A stretch of 35,282 bases of DNA from a virus. The DNA is taken from the IMG/VR virus record IMGVR_UViG_3300027754_000249, positions 1 through 35,282 of that record, one strand, 5' to 3'. The position numbers and the translations under genes were made by a program. The notes below the pieces were generated by a model. The model was not told the DNA's origin. It saw only the letters and a list, made by a program, of their open reading frames with translations, and searched no databases. Below are positions 15,585-21,981 of the stretch, one piece after another; position 1 is the stretch's first letter, and the number at the start of each line of letters is the position of its first letter.

Positions 15585-16184
15585 TTAGCTAAACATCTCG
15601 TCATCATCCATTGCTGGTGCTGGCTTTGAGGGTGCTGGTTTGCTAGGTGCGGGTTTAGCAATGGGTGCTGGAACTTGAGTTGTAGGAAGTACAACAAATT
15701 CCGCTGCACCTTCTTGCATCGCCGCTGGTCTAGCTACCCAACCTGTGACATTGAACTCAGGTACACGAGTGCTTCCCTTGCCTACCTTTTCGGGTCGTGA
15801 GCCTGTATATTCAACCACGGGCAACTTCCCCAAATTAGCGCCAGCTTGCGCTTGCACTTGCTTCCACAGACCTTCCAAGCCCATGTTTGCCCCTGCGCCA
15901 TTGGCACTGAACTCTGCGATACCCATAGTCTTGTTGTAGAAAGTAGCCTTAAATCCCCGCTTATGTTCGGGTGATGGTTGCGCTGATTTACGACCAAGAG
16001 ACTCATCAGGTTGGAATTCAAAGATGCCAGTTGCAATGAGCATCCATCCAGTTTGCAAGTTCTCGTGATCGAATACAAATTTCTCTAATACAAATTCACC
16101 ATCTTGGTTCGACCAAGCGTTAGCTTGTGGCGAGAATCTGATGTAGTTGCCAGAGCCGCCAGAGTTTGAGAGGTTTAAGTTCAT
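15585..16184 (-). CDS. Single-stranded DNA-binding-like protein
   Basis: A 199-aa protein. The N-terminal ~150 residues look beta-rich with aromatic residues (GNYIRFSPQANAWSNQDGEF, ATGIFEFQPDE), as in OB-fold ssDNA binders. Then comes a Pro/Ala/Lys linker with the repeat APSKPAPSKPAP. The last residues, MDDDEMFS, are an acidic tip with a terminal aromatic, the feature by which SSB and gp2.5 proteins contact partners. It lies between the nuclease and the primase. The SSB role is inferred from the architecture. A strong terminator follows the gene. Confidence 0.7.
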   Translation of the reverse strand: MNLNLSNSGGSGNYIRFSPQANAWSNQDGEFVLEKFVFDHENLQTGWMLIATGIFEFQPDESLGRKSAQPSPEHKRGFKATFYNKTMGIAEFSANGAGANMGLEGLWKQVQAQAGANLGKLPVVEYTGSRPEKVGKGSTRVPEFNVTGWVARPAAMQEGAAEFVVLPTTQVPAPIAKPAPSKPAPSKPAPAMDDDEMFS

Positions 16185-16254
16185 TTAAAGTTTCCTGTTT
16201 AAAGTTTAATGAAAAGTGGCTTGTGCCACAGGGTTGGGGGATTCGGGGTAGTGA

Positions 16255-17343
16255 TTATTGTGTTAAACCTTTATCTCGTGCAAGCGTTAATCCGCTAGAT
16301 ATGCGGGAAGTTAACGCTTCGAGATTAGGCTTTTGGTCTTTTGTTAGCAGTTTCTCTGCCGCTGCAGGAGTGATGAGTTCGGTCTTCGTTACTTGATCTT
16401 CATCAAGTCCCAAGGCTAAGAGTCCTTTCTTAGCGGCAGATTCATCAGTCCACGACCTCAACGCTCTCTTAGGCTGCAGTTGCCAACCATCAATGACAGA
16501 GCCTGACTCCATGCGTTTGAGGGCATGATCTCGTACCGCCTTGATGTAGCCCTCAACCATGTCAAACTTAGTCAGCAAGACGCTGATTTGACTTTCTGTG
16601 AGCATCTCTACAGGGGGTGCAGTTGCAACTATCTCTGCAATGTTTGCTTGTGCAGGGCAGATAGTTCTAGCGTTGCAGTATTGGCAAGCAGAGTCAGAGG
16701 GTACGGGTTGAAACAATGGGTTCAGTGCATTCTCAATAGCAGGGATGAGAACATAGTGTTCCCAATCAACCAACTCCTGAGTTGTCATTGAGTGCTTGCG
16801 AGTCTCACCATGATGGGGTTGGATAATCCACAACTCGACAGTATCAATGTATTTGTAGAGTTGTTCAGCTTCAAGAGCAGCTAATCCGTATAGACGCAAC
16901 TGGTCATTGTCAGCGTCTACATAACCCCTTCCAGTTTTAAGGTCTGCAATGATAAGTTTGCGTTTCTCTTTGCTGATGCCGATTACGTCTGTAGTGCCGC
17001 CCACCTTAACCTTGTTAGAGTCTTGGTAAGGCAAGAACTTTTCGACAGTTACTGAGCCTTCTCCAAGTTCATCCTCAATAGCCCAGATAGCTTTTAAATG
17101 CTCAAGAGCAAACTCACAGTTTTCCTCAGTCATGGTGATACCTTCCACGACTGTACCGATTGACTTCATCGGGTCTGAATCCAACTGAAAGCAAGTCTCC
17201 GCCAAGGCATGAATGGCAGTCCCGATCTTTGCCGCCTCGCCGCCTTCCACATAGGGCATCTGTGCTGAGAGTCTGGCAGAGGCGGGACAGGCAATCCATC
17301 GGGATGCCGCTGATGCTCTAAGGCTTAGTTGTTTTGTTGCCAT
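16255..17343 (-). CDS. Cas4/AddB-like PD-(D/E)XK nuclease (DUF2800 type)
   Basis: A 362-aa exonuclease-like protein. Motifs are GTAIHALAET (H45), GTTDVIG (D119), IIADLKTGRG (D134, K136) and QLRLYGLAAL (Q148), a complete PD-(D/E)XK nuclease set. C20 in the N-terminus and C220, C223, C229 (SACQYCNARTICPAQ) fit the split four-cysteine [4Fe-4S] staple of AddB and Cas4. It would resect DNA ends for recombination-dependent replication. It lies between the RuvC-like and SSB-like genes. The start overlaps the upstream 77-aa gene by 19 bases. Confidence 0.83.
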   Translation of the reverse strand: MATKQLSLRASAASRWIACPASARLSAQMPYVEGGEAAKIGTAIHALAETCFQLDSDPMKSIGTVVEGITMTEENCEFALEHLKAIWAIEDELGEGSVTVEKFLPYQDSNKVKVGGTTDVIGISKEKRKLIIADLKTGRGYVDADNDQLRLYGLAALEAEQLYKYIDTVELWIIQPHHGETRKHSMTTQELVDWEHYVLIPAIENALNPLFQPVPSDSACQYCNARTICPAQANIAEIVATAPPVEMLTESQISVLLTKFDMVEGYIKAVRDHALKRMESGSVIDGWQLQPKRALRSWTDESAAKKGLLALGLDEDQVTKTELITPAAAEKLLTKDQKPNLEALTSRISSGLTLARDKGLTQ

Positions 17344-17558
17344 GATGCTCTTTCAATGTGATGGTTTTCAATGAGTAGTTGGTATGCGAGTTGGCGTATC
17401 TCATTTGAGACTGCATGACCTAAGTCTTCAGGGTCTAACAGACGCTTGATGAAGACTACAGTCTGTTGGTTTTGCCTACGCTCTTGGTCAAGCTGTGAGC
17501 CTAGCCAAACGATATGTTCACGGAATATATCAACCTCTGATCTAGATTTCTTATCCAT
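17325..17558 (-). CDS. Small helical protein (77 aa), unknown
   Basis: A 77-aa, charged and helical protein, starting MDKKSRSEVDIFREHIVWLG, with a possible coiled coil (QLDQERRQNQQTVVFIKRLL) and no cysteines. It overlaps the RuvC-like gene by 8 bases and the nuclease gene by 19 bases, so the three are tightly coupled. I do not recognise the family. A role as a recombination partner is inferred from its place only. Confidence 0.6.
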   Translation of the reverse strand: MDKKSRSEVDIFREHIVWLGSQLDQERRQNQQTVVFIKRLLDPEDLGHAVSNEIRQLAYQLLIENHHIERASWQQNN

Positions 17559-18042
17559 GCCTCAACCCCCAACAAGCAATGAGTGCTGCATCAGCACGAC
17601 CATCATCTTTCTTACGCTTGAAGTAGTCCACGTTATAGGGGAACAACTCCATAGCCCTTGCTCTTGCGCCATCCTTACCACCTGTAACACCCATAGCTTT
17701 CTGCCAAATTTGTGGGAGAACAAGGGTAGTCTTGATTGATCTTGCGGCAATAACACCCTCAATCGCACCAAGGCTGCGCCCGAACGAAAAAACGCTTGTC
17801 ACCCCCTGACCACTTCTAGCAAAAACACGCTCTATGAACGCTTCTTCTGGCTGGAAATCATTGAGGATGGCGATAAGTTCGGGAATGCTAATCTGTCTCT
17901 TGGCTGCGCCATTGCGATTCAAAGTGACTGTAGGCATATCAAAAATACCTGTCAAAGTCTCGCCTCTCATCATTGCAATTGCGCCATTTAAGCCCACATC
18001 AATGCCAATGATGCGTTTGGGGGTGAAGAATTGAGTAATCAT
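17551..18042 (-). CDS. RuvC-like Holliday junction resolvase
   Basis: A 163-aa RNase-H-fold nuclease. IIGIDVGLNGAIA (D15) is the first strand motif, EEAFIERV (E71) the second, and KKDDGRADAALIACWGLRH carries the last acids (D147, D151). This D-E-D-D set is the RuvC catalytic centre. It would resolve branched replication or packaging intermediates before terminase action. It overlaps the regulator gene by ATGA, so both are read from the same leftward promoter. Length is normal for RuvC. Confidence 0.87.
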   Translation of the reverse strand: MITQFFTPKRIIGIDVGLNGAIAMMRGETLTGIFDMPTVTLNRNGAAKRQISIPELIAILNDFQPEEAFIERVFARSGQGVTSVFSFGRSLGAIEGVIAARSIKTTLVLPQIWQKAMGVTGGKDGARARAMELFPYNVDYFKRKKDDGRADAALIACWGLRHG

Positions 18043-18266
18043 TTTGTACCTCTGTTTAAGGCTGTAAGACGCTGCTGAATTAGGGAATCTACCGATTCTT
18101 CTAGCCGTTGTATTGAAGTCACCAATGGTATGGTTCTACCAGTGGCATAACGGCTAACTTGTGAGGGATCAAAGCCAGCATGACGGGCAACATCGGTGAT
18201 GGTGTAGCCAGCTTTCTCAGCCTTTTCCCTAATGTTTTCAATGGTTTGCATAGTTGGAGTGTTCAT
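18039..18266 (-). CDS. HTH regulator, Cro/CI-like
   Basis: A 75-aa protein with an HTH_3/Cro-like helix-turn-helix: TITDVARHAGFDPSQVSRYA (residues 22-41), and little else after a short helix. It is the first gene of the leftward replication operon. The ATG at 18266 lies only a few bases from the predicted start of its promoter (-10 at 18275-18280), and no ribosome site is visible, so the mRNA may be leaderless, as for lambda cI from PRM. A TTG at 18272 or the ATG at 18251 are other possible starts. Its target is probably the TTGATTA...TCAA operators in the adjoining spacer. Confidence 0.75.
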   Translation of the reverse strand: MNTPTMQTIENIREKAEKAGYTITDVARHAGFDPSQVSRYATGRTIPLVTSIQRLEESVDSLIQQRLTALNRGTK

Positions 18267-18274
18267 AGCCAAGG

Positions 18275-18304
18275 ATTCTAGGGAACATTGGATTGATTAG
18301 TCAA
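18275..18304 (-). promoter_or_regulatory. Leftward promoter with operator for regulator and replication genes
   Basis: On the minus strand: -35 TTGACT (18304-18299), an 18-base spacer and -10 TAGAAT (18280-18275). The -35 lies inside the palindrome TTGATTAGTCAA (18293-18304), a likely operator. It would drive the HTH, RuvC, nuclease and SSB genes. Confidence 0.65.
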
Positions 18305-18357
18305 GTCCTATCTGATTAAATACCCTAGTGGAGTGTGTGGGATTGAATAGGTGGGGG

Positions 18358-18385
18358 TTGATTACTTAGTCAACGAGCGTATGAT
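18358..18385 (+). promoter_or_regulatory. Rightward promoter with operator for the small-gene operon
   Basis: -35 TTGATT (18358-18363), a 16-base spacer and -10 TATGAT (18380-18385). The -35 box is the left half of the palindrome TTGATTACTTAGTCAA (18358-18373), which shares both half sites with the operator at the leftward promoter but has a longer centre. The likely start is near 18392, about 28 bases before the first gene. Confidence 0.65.
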
Positions 18386-18419
18386 TGGCAACTGTCAGCA
18401 ACCAAACAGGAGATTCAAA

Positions 18420-19049
18420 ATGGCTAACAACTTCTCACCAGTTATCGAAAACCCAGTGGCATATCACAATGCCGTTAAAAGCTACATCATTGCTAACGCT
18501 CAGAAAACTTGGCGCACCAAGACTGATCGTGCTGGCGAAATTGAAAGTGCTTTGACCGCTGGCATCATACATAACAGTCATGGTAGCTTTATGGGCTATG
18601 AAGATAGCTTTATTGGCTCTATGGCTAACTCTTTTTATACATGGGGCAAACTCAGCGAAAAGCAGTGCGCCGCTATCCTTAAAGGCATTGATGCTAAGGC
18701 TGCTCGTAAAGCTGAGTGGGCTGACAAAGAAGCTGCCTTGAATGCCTCACGCACCCACTTAGGTGAAGTTGGTGCTAAGTTGACCCTGACCCTCACCATT
18801 GGTCATATCGTTGTTTTAGATGGTGCGTATGGCACTAGCTACATCTACATCATGGAAGATGCCGACAAAAATGTTGTCATTTATAAAGGTAACTCTGATG
18901 CTGTTGCTTGGACTCCAGAGGGTACTGTGCGTAGCAAAGGCGATACCCTCACCATCACCGCCACTGTTAAAGATCATGGTGTTCGCAATGGAGTCAAGCA
19001 GACTGTCATCCAACGCCCCAAAGCTGTTAAACAGTTAGTAGCCGCCTAA
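18420..19049 (+). CDS. Conserved early phage protein (209 aa), unknown
   Basis: Starts MANNFSPVIENPVAYHNAVK at the ATG with AGGAGA upstream; the longer frame from 18351 would begin inside the promoter and is rejected. The C-terminal half has TLTLTIGHIVVLDGAYGTSY, DADKNVVIYKG, GDTLTITATVKDHG and KQTVIQRPK. This set recurs in many phage and plasmid proteins, often with a similar helical N-terminus (GKLSEKQCAAILKGI). I know no proven function. It is the first and longest gene of the rightward operon, so it is likely abundant early after infection. Confidence 0.7.
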   Translation: MANNFSPVIENPVAYHNAVKSYIIANAQKTWRTKTDRAGEIESALTAGIIHNSHGSFMGYEDSFIGSMANSFYTWGKLSEKQCAAILKGIDAKAARKAEWADKEAALNASRTHLGEVGAKLTLTLTIGHIVVLDGAYGTSYIYIMEDADKNVVIYKGNSDAVAWTPEGTVRSKGDTLTITATVKDHGVRNGVKQTVIQRPKAVKQLVAA

Positions 19050-19101
19050 TCAACCCAACGGGGCGCAAGCCCCATCTTTCAACCTTAAAGGAAAATTGAA
19101 A

Positions 19102-19338
19102 ATGGATACTCAAGAAATTACTGCAGTTTATGACCTTGCCGACAAGTCTGAATTGGTTATTAAAAACTTAAAAGAAATTCTATTCTCTGCCAAAGAGATG
19201 GACATTCCACTTTCCAAAGACGCTGAAGACTTGTATATGCGCTTGCGTGTTGTGTTGGGTGCTGTTAGCGATTACGCCAACGGACTTGACCTCGAATATG
19301 ACGAGGTATACCACCCCTACGGCGACCCCCAAGAATAA
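19102..19338 (+). CDS. Small acidic-helical protein (78 aa), unknown
   Basis: A 78-aa protein starting MDTQEITAVYDLADKSELVI. The ATG is preferred over a TTG at 19096 because AAAGGA is better spaced from it. It is helical, with the motif KEMDIPLSKDAEDLYMRLR in the middle and an acidic tail (LEYDEVYHPYGDPQE). It contains no cysteine or membrane segment. It lies 52 bases after the 209-aa gene and 19 bases before the next. Function unknown. Confidence 0.6.
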   Translation: MDTQEITAVYDLADKSELVIKNLKEILFSAKEMDIPLSKDAEDLYMRLRVVLGAVSDYANGLDLEYDEVYHPYGDPQE

Positions 19339-19357
19339 CGATTTAAGGAGCAACCCC

Positions 19358-19513
19358 ATGAACAAATACTTTACAAGCAAAGAATTTCGTGCTGGCTTTG
19401 ATGCAGCAGCATTCTGTGAGTCTTGCGAGAAATTTAAATCCAGAGATTGGATTGAGGGCTGGAATCATTACCAAGACAAAATGACTGCAAGCGAAACAGC
19501 TTGCTGGTTTTAA
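19358..19513 (+). CDS. Very small protein (51 aa), unknown
   Basis: A 51-aa frame (MNKYFTSKEFRAGFDAAAFC, then ESCEKFKSRDWIEGWNHY). TAAGGAG stands 7 bases before the ATG, which is the strongest ribosome site in this region. The two cysteines C20 and C23 form a C-x2-C pair, but no second pair is present. The GFDAAAF...W..GWNHY pattern is a short sequence often found in small phage proteins. Function unknown. Confidence 0.62.
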   Translation: MNKYFTSKEFRAGFDAAAFCESCEKFKSRDWIEGWNHYQDKMTASETACWF

Positions 19514-19522
19514 GGAGACAAC

Positions 19523-19609
19523 ATGAAAGAAACAATCCTCGACATTCTTACCGCCATCGCTATCGGCATTGGCTTTGCAGTCCTATTGGCAGCATGGTGG
19601 TCAGCATGA
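19523..19609 (+). CDS. Tiny single-TM peptide (28 aa)
   Basis: A 28-aa frame MKETILDILTAIAIGIGFAV... ending LLAAWWSA. AAGGAG precedes the ATG and the TGA overlaps the next ATG as ATGA, so it is well placed to be translated. It is almost entirely one membrane helix. Such peptides in early phage operons can be inner-membrane toxins or exclusion factors, but nothing here proves that. Confidence 0.55.
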   Translation: MKETILDILTAIAIGIGFAVLLAAWWSA

Positions 19610-19812
19610 ACAACATACCAGCATTTCCAACAAACCAATATGCCAATGGAATAAGCCCATCAGGGTTTGATACAGGCATGACCTTGCGAGACTATTTTGC
19701 GGCAAAGGCTATGCAAGGGATGATGGTTGATGTTTACGCACCCAACTTTGATTACATCGCAAATACCGCCTATGAAATGGCAGACGCAATGATGAAAGCG
19801 AGGAAAGCATGA
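19606..19812 (+). CDS. Conserved small phage protein with MTLRDYFAAKAMQ motif
   Basis: A 68-aa protein from the ATG at 19606 (ATGA overlap with the 28-aa gene). The core GMTLRDYFAAKAMQGMM and the later YEMADAMMKARK are widespread in small phage proteins of early operons and in prophages; no function is established to my knowledge. The N-terminus is Asn/Pro-rich and probably disordered. It overlaps the following gene as ATGA. Confidence 0.68.
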   Translation: MNNIPAFPTNQYANGISPSGFDTGMTLRDYFAAKAMQGMMVDVYAPNFDYIANTAYEMADAMMKARKA

Positions 19813-20060
19813 CCGACCTTCAAGACTTCTGCCAAGAGCATCGGTCAATGGAAGACCTTGTAGAGGCTGGCTACAAGCCTACAAACGTCTACAACGCTGT
19901 TAAGCGTAAGGAGTTGACCAATACCAAGGCTACAGACGATTGGGGGCGCAAGCTGCATGGCAAGGGTCTGTTCCTGTCCACAGTCACCACTGCACCAATC
20001 AACTTCACCGCCTTGCAGTCAGCATGGCATACCCCACAACCCCAAGGAGAAACAATATGA
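19809..20060 (+). CDS. Small HTH-like protein (83 aa), unknown
   Basis: An 83-aa protein. The N-terminal half (SMEDLVEAGYKPTNVYNAVK) is consistent with a small helix-turn-helix, where the YKPTNVYNAVKRKEL stretch would be the recognition part. The second half (DDWGRKLHGKGLFLSTVTT) looks like a winged extension. Both ends overlap neighbours by ATGA. It may bind DNA, inferred from sequence style only. Confidence 0.5.
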   Translation: MTDLQDFCQEHRSMEDLVEAGYKPTNVYNAVKRKELTNTKATDDWGRKLHGKGLFLSTVTTAPINFTALQSAWHTPQPQGETI

Positions 20061-20323
20061 GCATGGAGAAAGAAGTCACCGAACTGGTGAACCGCATTGC
20101 ACAATCAAAGAACTTTGCTGGCATCTTTATGACCCGCAAGGAAATTACCGAACTAATGACCAAGGTTGCCAATGATGCAGTAGTTATCGGCTGGAGTCAT
20201 GCCGAGAGCATGACCAGAAAGCATATGGAGAAGAAACTTGACTTGATGGAGCAGGAAATGACCATCATCAAGGAGCAGATGAAGTCCCTTGAACTCGACT
20301 TGCTGGCGGCTGCAAGCAAATGA
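20057..20323 (+). CDS. Coiled-coil small protein (88 aa), unknown
   Basis: An 88-aa protein. Residues 1-50 are helical with FAGIFMTRKEITELMTKVAN, and residues 55-88 are a strong heptad coiled coil (KHMEKKLDLMEQEMTIIKEQ). AAGGAG precedes the ATG. The ends overlap neighbours as ATGA. It probably forms dimers or oligomers. No family is recognised. Confidence 0.58.
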   Translation: MSMEKEVTELVNRIAQSKNFAGIFMTRKEITELMTKVANDAVVIGWSHAESMTRKHMEKKLDLMEQEMTIIKEQMKSLELDLLAAASK

Positions 20324-20643
20324 ATACCCTCATCAAGTTTGTCATTGCTGCTGCTTGTGCCTTGGCTCTGATGTACTTTGATTCTCTAGACAACAAACCA
20401 AAGGAGAAGACTAATGTTAGAAACAATAGTGTGGGTTCTAGTGATGGGAACTACAGGGTTCGCATTGGGAATTTGCGTCTGCATCGGGTTTGTTTTGTAC
20501 CTATTAAACAAGGAGCAAGACGAGTAGTGAAGTGTCCAGTTTGCGAGTGGACTAGAACACCTGACAACCGCTATATGTGCAAGAAGATTGAAAGAATCAT
20601 TCTTGCGACTCAAATCAAGAAAAGGGTAAAACATGACAGATGA
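20320..20643 (+). CDS. Membrane-anchored small protein with C-terminal zinc-ribbon-like end (107 aa)
   Basis: The frame starts MNTLIKFVIAAACALALMYF, a membrane segment, and continues through a basic region to VVKCPVCEWTRTPDNRYMCK. A second, out-of-frame reading (20414-20527) is a better-looking membrane peptide, and a GTG at 20527 in this same frame would give a separate 38-aa C-terminal protein. So this may be one 107-aa gene, or a short membrane gene and a downstream zinc-ribbon gene that have lost the stop between them. Confidence in the single long gene is low. Confidence 0.45.
   Translation: MNTLIKFVIAAACALALMYFDSLDNKPKEKTNVRNNSVGSSDGNYRVRIGNLRLHRVCFVPIKQGARRVVKCPVCEWTRTPDNRYMCKKIERIILATQIKKRVKHDR
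20414..20527 (+). CDS. Tiny TM peptide (37 aa) nested out of frame
   Basis: A 37-aa frame MLETIVWVLVMGTTGFALGI... ending YLLNKEQDE. It lies inside the 107-aa frame in another phase. AAAGGAGA precedes the ATG at good distance, and the product is a clean single membrane helix with a charged tail. The TAG shares a base with a GTG at 20527 that opens the zinc-ribbon-like 38-aa frame. Together these suggest the real order is TM peptide then zinc-ribbon protein. Confidence 0.55.
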   Translation: MLETIVWVLVMGTTGFALGICVCIGFVLYLLNKEQDE

Positions 20644-20854
20644 AGATGAGGCATTCAACGAGATTGAGAAGCAGAGTATGTGGCGCAAACGTGCCATATC
20701 AAAAGAAAAGACAGAGCTGGGTAGAGCCATCACGTTGCGCCTCACCCAATCAGAGTACGCTGAGTATGTAAGGCTTGGCGGTGTGAAGTGGATGCGGATG
20801 TTCCTGCGGCTGAGTTCAGGAATGCAAAAGGAGATTAAGGAAATGAAGAAATGA
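20633..20854 (+). CDS. RHH-like small protein (73 aa)
   Basis: A 73-aa protein. After an acidic and basic start comes GRAITLRLTQSEYAEYVRLG then GVKWMRMFLRLS, a strand-helix-helix layout of the ribbon-helix-helix or phage antitermination-like class. AAAGGG stands before the ATG. It overlaps the next gene by ATGA. It would be a second small DNA-binding candidate beside the regulator at 18039, and could act on late expression. Role inferred. Confidence 0.55.
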   Translation: MTDEDEAFNEIEKQSMWRKRAISKEKTELGRAITLRLTQSEYAEYVRLGGVKWMRMFLRLSSGMQKEIKEMKK

Positions 20855-21069
20855 CACAAGATGAAATCATTGAGATGGCTACACAAGTCTCAGAAAGAAA
20901 TTATGGTCGAATCATATTTTTTGAATTTGAGGTTGAAGAACTTGAAGCCTTTGCCAAACTGGTAGCTGCCAAAGCCTTGTCAGAACAAGAACGCAACTTC
21001 TGCTCAAGATGCGGCAAACGCACAAAAGACTTTACCAATATTCACACTTGCACACCCCCACAGGATTAA
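20851..21069 (+). CDS. Small protein with C-terminal zinc finger (72 aa)
   Basis: A 72-aa protein. The N-terminal part (QVSERNYGRIIFFEFEVEEL) continues into EAFAKLVAAKALSEQ, an often-seen phage early-protein pattern. The C-terminal NFCSRCGKRTKDFTNIHTCT carries C-x2-C and H-x-C, consistent with a zinc finger. It may bind nucleic acid or protein. The ATG overlaps the upstream stop as ATGA. Confidence 0.62.
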   Translation: MTQDEIIEMATQVSERNYGRIIFFEFEVEELEAFAKLVAAKALSEQERNFCSRCGKRTKDFTNIHTCTPPQD

Positions 21070-21072
21070 CAC

Positions 21073-21252
21073 ATGAACAAACCTAAGACTGTATTTGATT
21101 GGAAAGATGGTACTCCAAGCATCTGGACAAGAGACAAGGAGATGCGCCAGATAGCACAGGGTAGGGCATGGGGTCAGGCTGCACAAGCTAAAATGTGCTT
21201 GCATGACAAGCAGCAAGTCAATGTTTACTCAAAGGCTAAACCGAGTAAATGA
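21073..21252 (+). CDS. Small basic protein (59 aa), unknown
   Basis: A 59-aa frame starting MNKPKTVFDWKDGTPSIWTR, shorter than most in this operon. It is rich in Lys, Arg and Gln with a central RQIAQGRAWGQAAQAKMC segment. AGGA precedes the ATG and the TGA overlaps the next ATG as ATGA. No family is recognised. The basic character would suit nucleic-acid binding. Confidence 0.55.
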   Translation: MNKPKTVFDWKDGTPSIWTRDKEMRQIAQGRAWGQAAQAKMCLHDKQQVNVYSKAKPSK

Positions 21253-21452
21253 TTCGTAAGATAAGAACCTTCTACGGCAAACAGAATGGTCAGCATGGGA
21301 ACAAGGTAACCACTGTAGATCACGGCGTAGCATGGTTATGTGAGAAGTGCGGTGAGGTGATCTTGTACGAACACCTCACCCCTAAACACTTCTGTAGGCA
21401 ACTAATTAAGCCTGTAATCCTTGGAGATACTGGGTCTTCCCTGCCACCTTAA
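21249..21452 (+). CDS. Zinc-ribbon-like small protein (67 aa)
   Basis: A 67-aa protein, last of the rightward operon. VAWLCEKCGEVILYEHLTPK followed by HFCRQ gives a C-x2-C and H-x2-C-like zinc knuckle. The C-terminus overlaps the end of the convergent endolysin gene by about 47 bases, so part of its mRNA is antisense to endolysin. No terminator is visible after it. Confidence 0.6.
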   Translation: MIRKIRTFYGKQNGQHGNKVTTVDHGVAWLCEKCGEVILYEHLTPKHFCRQLIKPVILGDTGSSLPP

Positions 21453-21876
21453 CAGCAGTCAATTCCTGCTTCTTGAGGTTATTAGGGTCATACGACACAT
21501 GAACCCAACCAGAGTCGGGTATACCCTGTGTGTAGAATTCCAAGATTAATTGTGTATAGTCCAAATTGTCCATAATCCATTGGGCGAGATCAGCATTGGC
21601 AATGCCAGCAATCTCAATGTCAGCTGCCATGCCCTTGCAATGGTCTGAGGTCTTAGACCCTCCTACTGCTGGACTTGAATTTAACTCAGGACTACGATAA
21701 CCTGAGTTGACAGTCACAGACTTACCAAAATGCTCACGCACAGGCTGAAGCACTTTGTCACACAAAGTCTTGAGATTGTCAATGGTTTCCTCATCAGGTG
21801 TATTGTCGATACCAAGACGGGTAGCCGTGTCAGATTTCGTTAATTCTTTCAAAGAAAAATTAGCGGATAAGTTCAT
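21406..21876 (-). CDS. Endolysin, M15 peptidase
   Basis: A 156-aa zinc peptidase of the M15 (VanY / L-Ala-D-Glu) type. SGYRSPELN lies at 58-66, SDHCKGMAADIE at 78-89 with H79 and D86 as zinc ligands, and WVHVSY at 124-129 with H126. It lacks a signal peptide or a membrane segment, so it needs a holin to reach the wall. The holin and spanins lie upstream in the same leftward region. It is the last gene of the late operon. A promoter candidate lies upstream at 21943-21971. Confidence 0.9.
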   Translation of the reverse strand: MNLSANFSLKELTKSDTATRLGIDNTPDEETIDNLKTLCDKVLQPVREHFGKSVTVNSGYRSPELNSSPAVGGSKTSDHCKGMAADIEIAGIANADLAQWIMDNLDYTQLILEFYTQGIPDSGWVHVSYDPNNLKKQELTAVKVAGKTQYLQGLQA

Positions 21877-21942
21877 TTCTTTAACCTTTCGTAGTAGAAA
21901 ATGGATGATTATTGCTGGTAGTTGTCACAAATTAGAGATAGG

Positions 21943-21971
21943 ATTTTACTTGGCAATCGTGCCACAACCAA
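21943..21971 (-). promoter_or_regulatory. Promoter candidate for endolysin
   Basis: On the minus strand -35 TTGGTT (21971-21966), a 17-base spacer and -10 TAAAAT (21948-21943), giving a ~60-base leader. The match is moderate. If real, endolysin has its own transcript in addition to late read-through. Confidence 0.35.
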
Positions 21972-21981
21972 GGGGAACATC

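Noticed and set aside
18351-18419. Longer start for the 209-aa early protein
   Set aside because: The extra codons contain the -35 and -10 boxes; the ATG at 18420 has a good AGGAGA.
20386-20886. Minus-strand frame of 166 codons
   Set aside because: Antisense to several plus-strand genes with ribosome sites and ATGA overlaps; its sequence is hydrophobic by chance.
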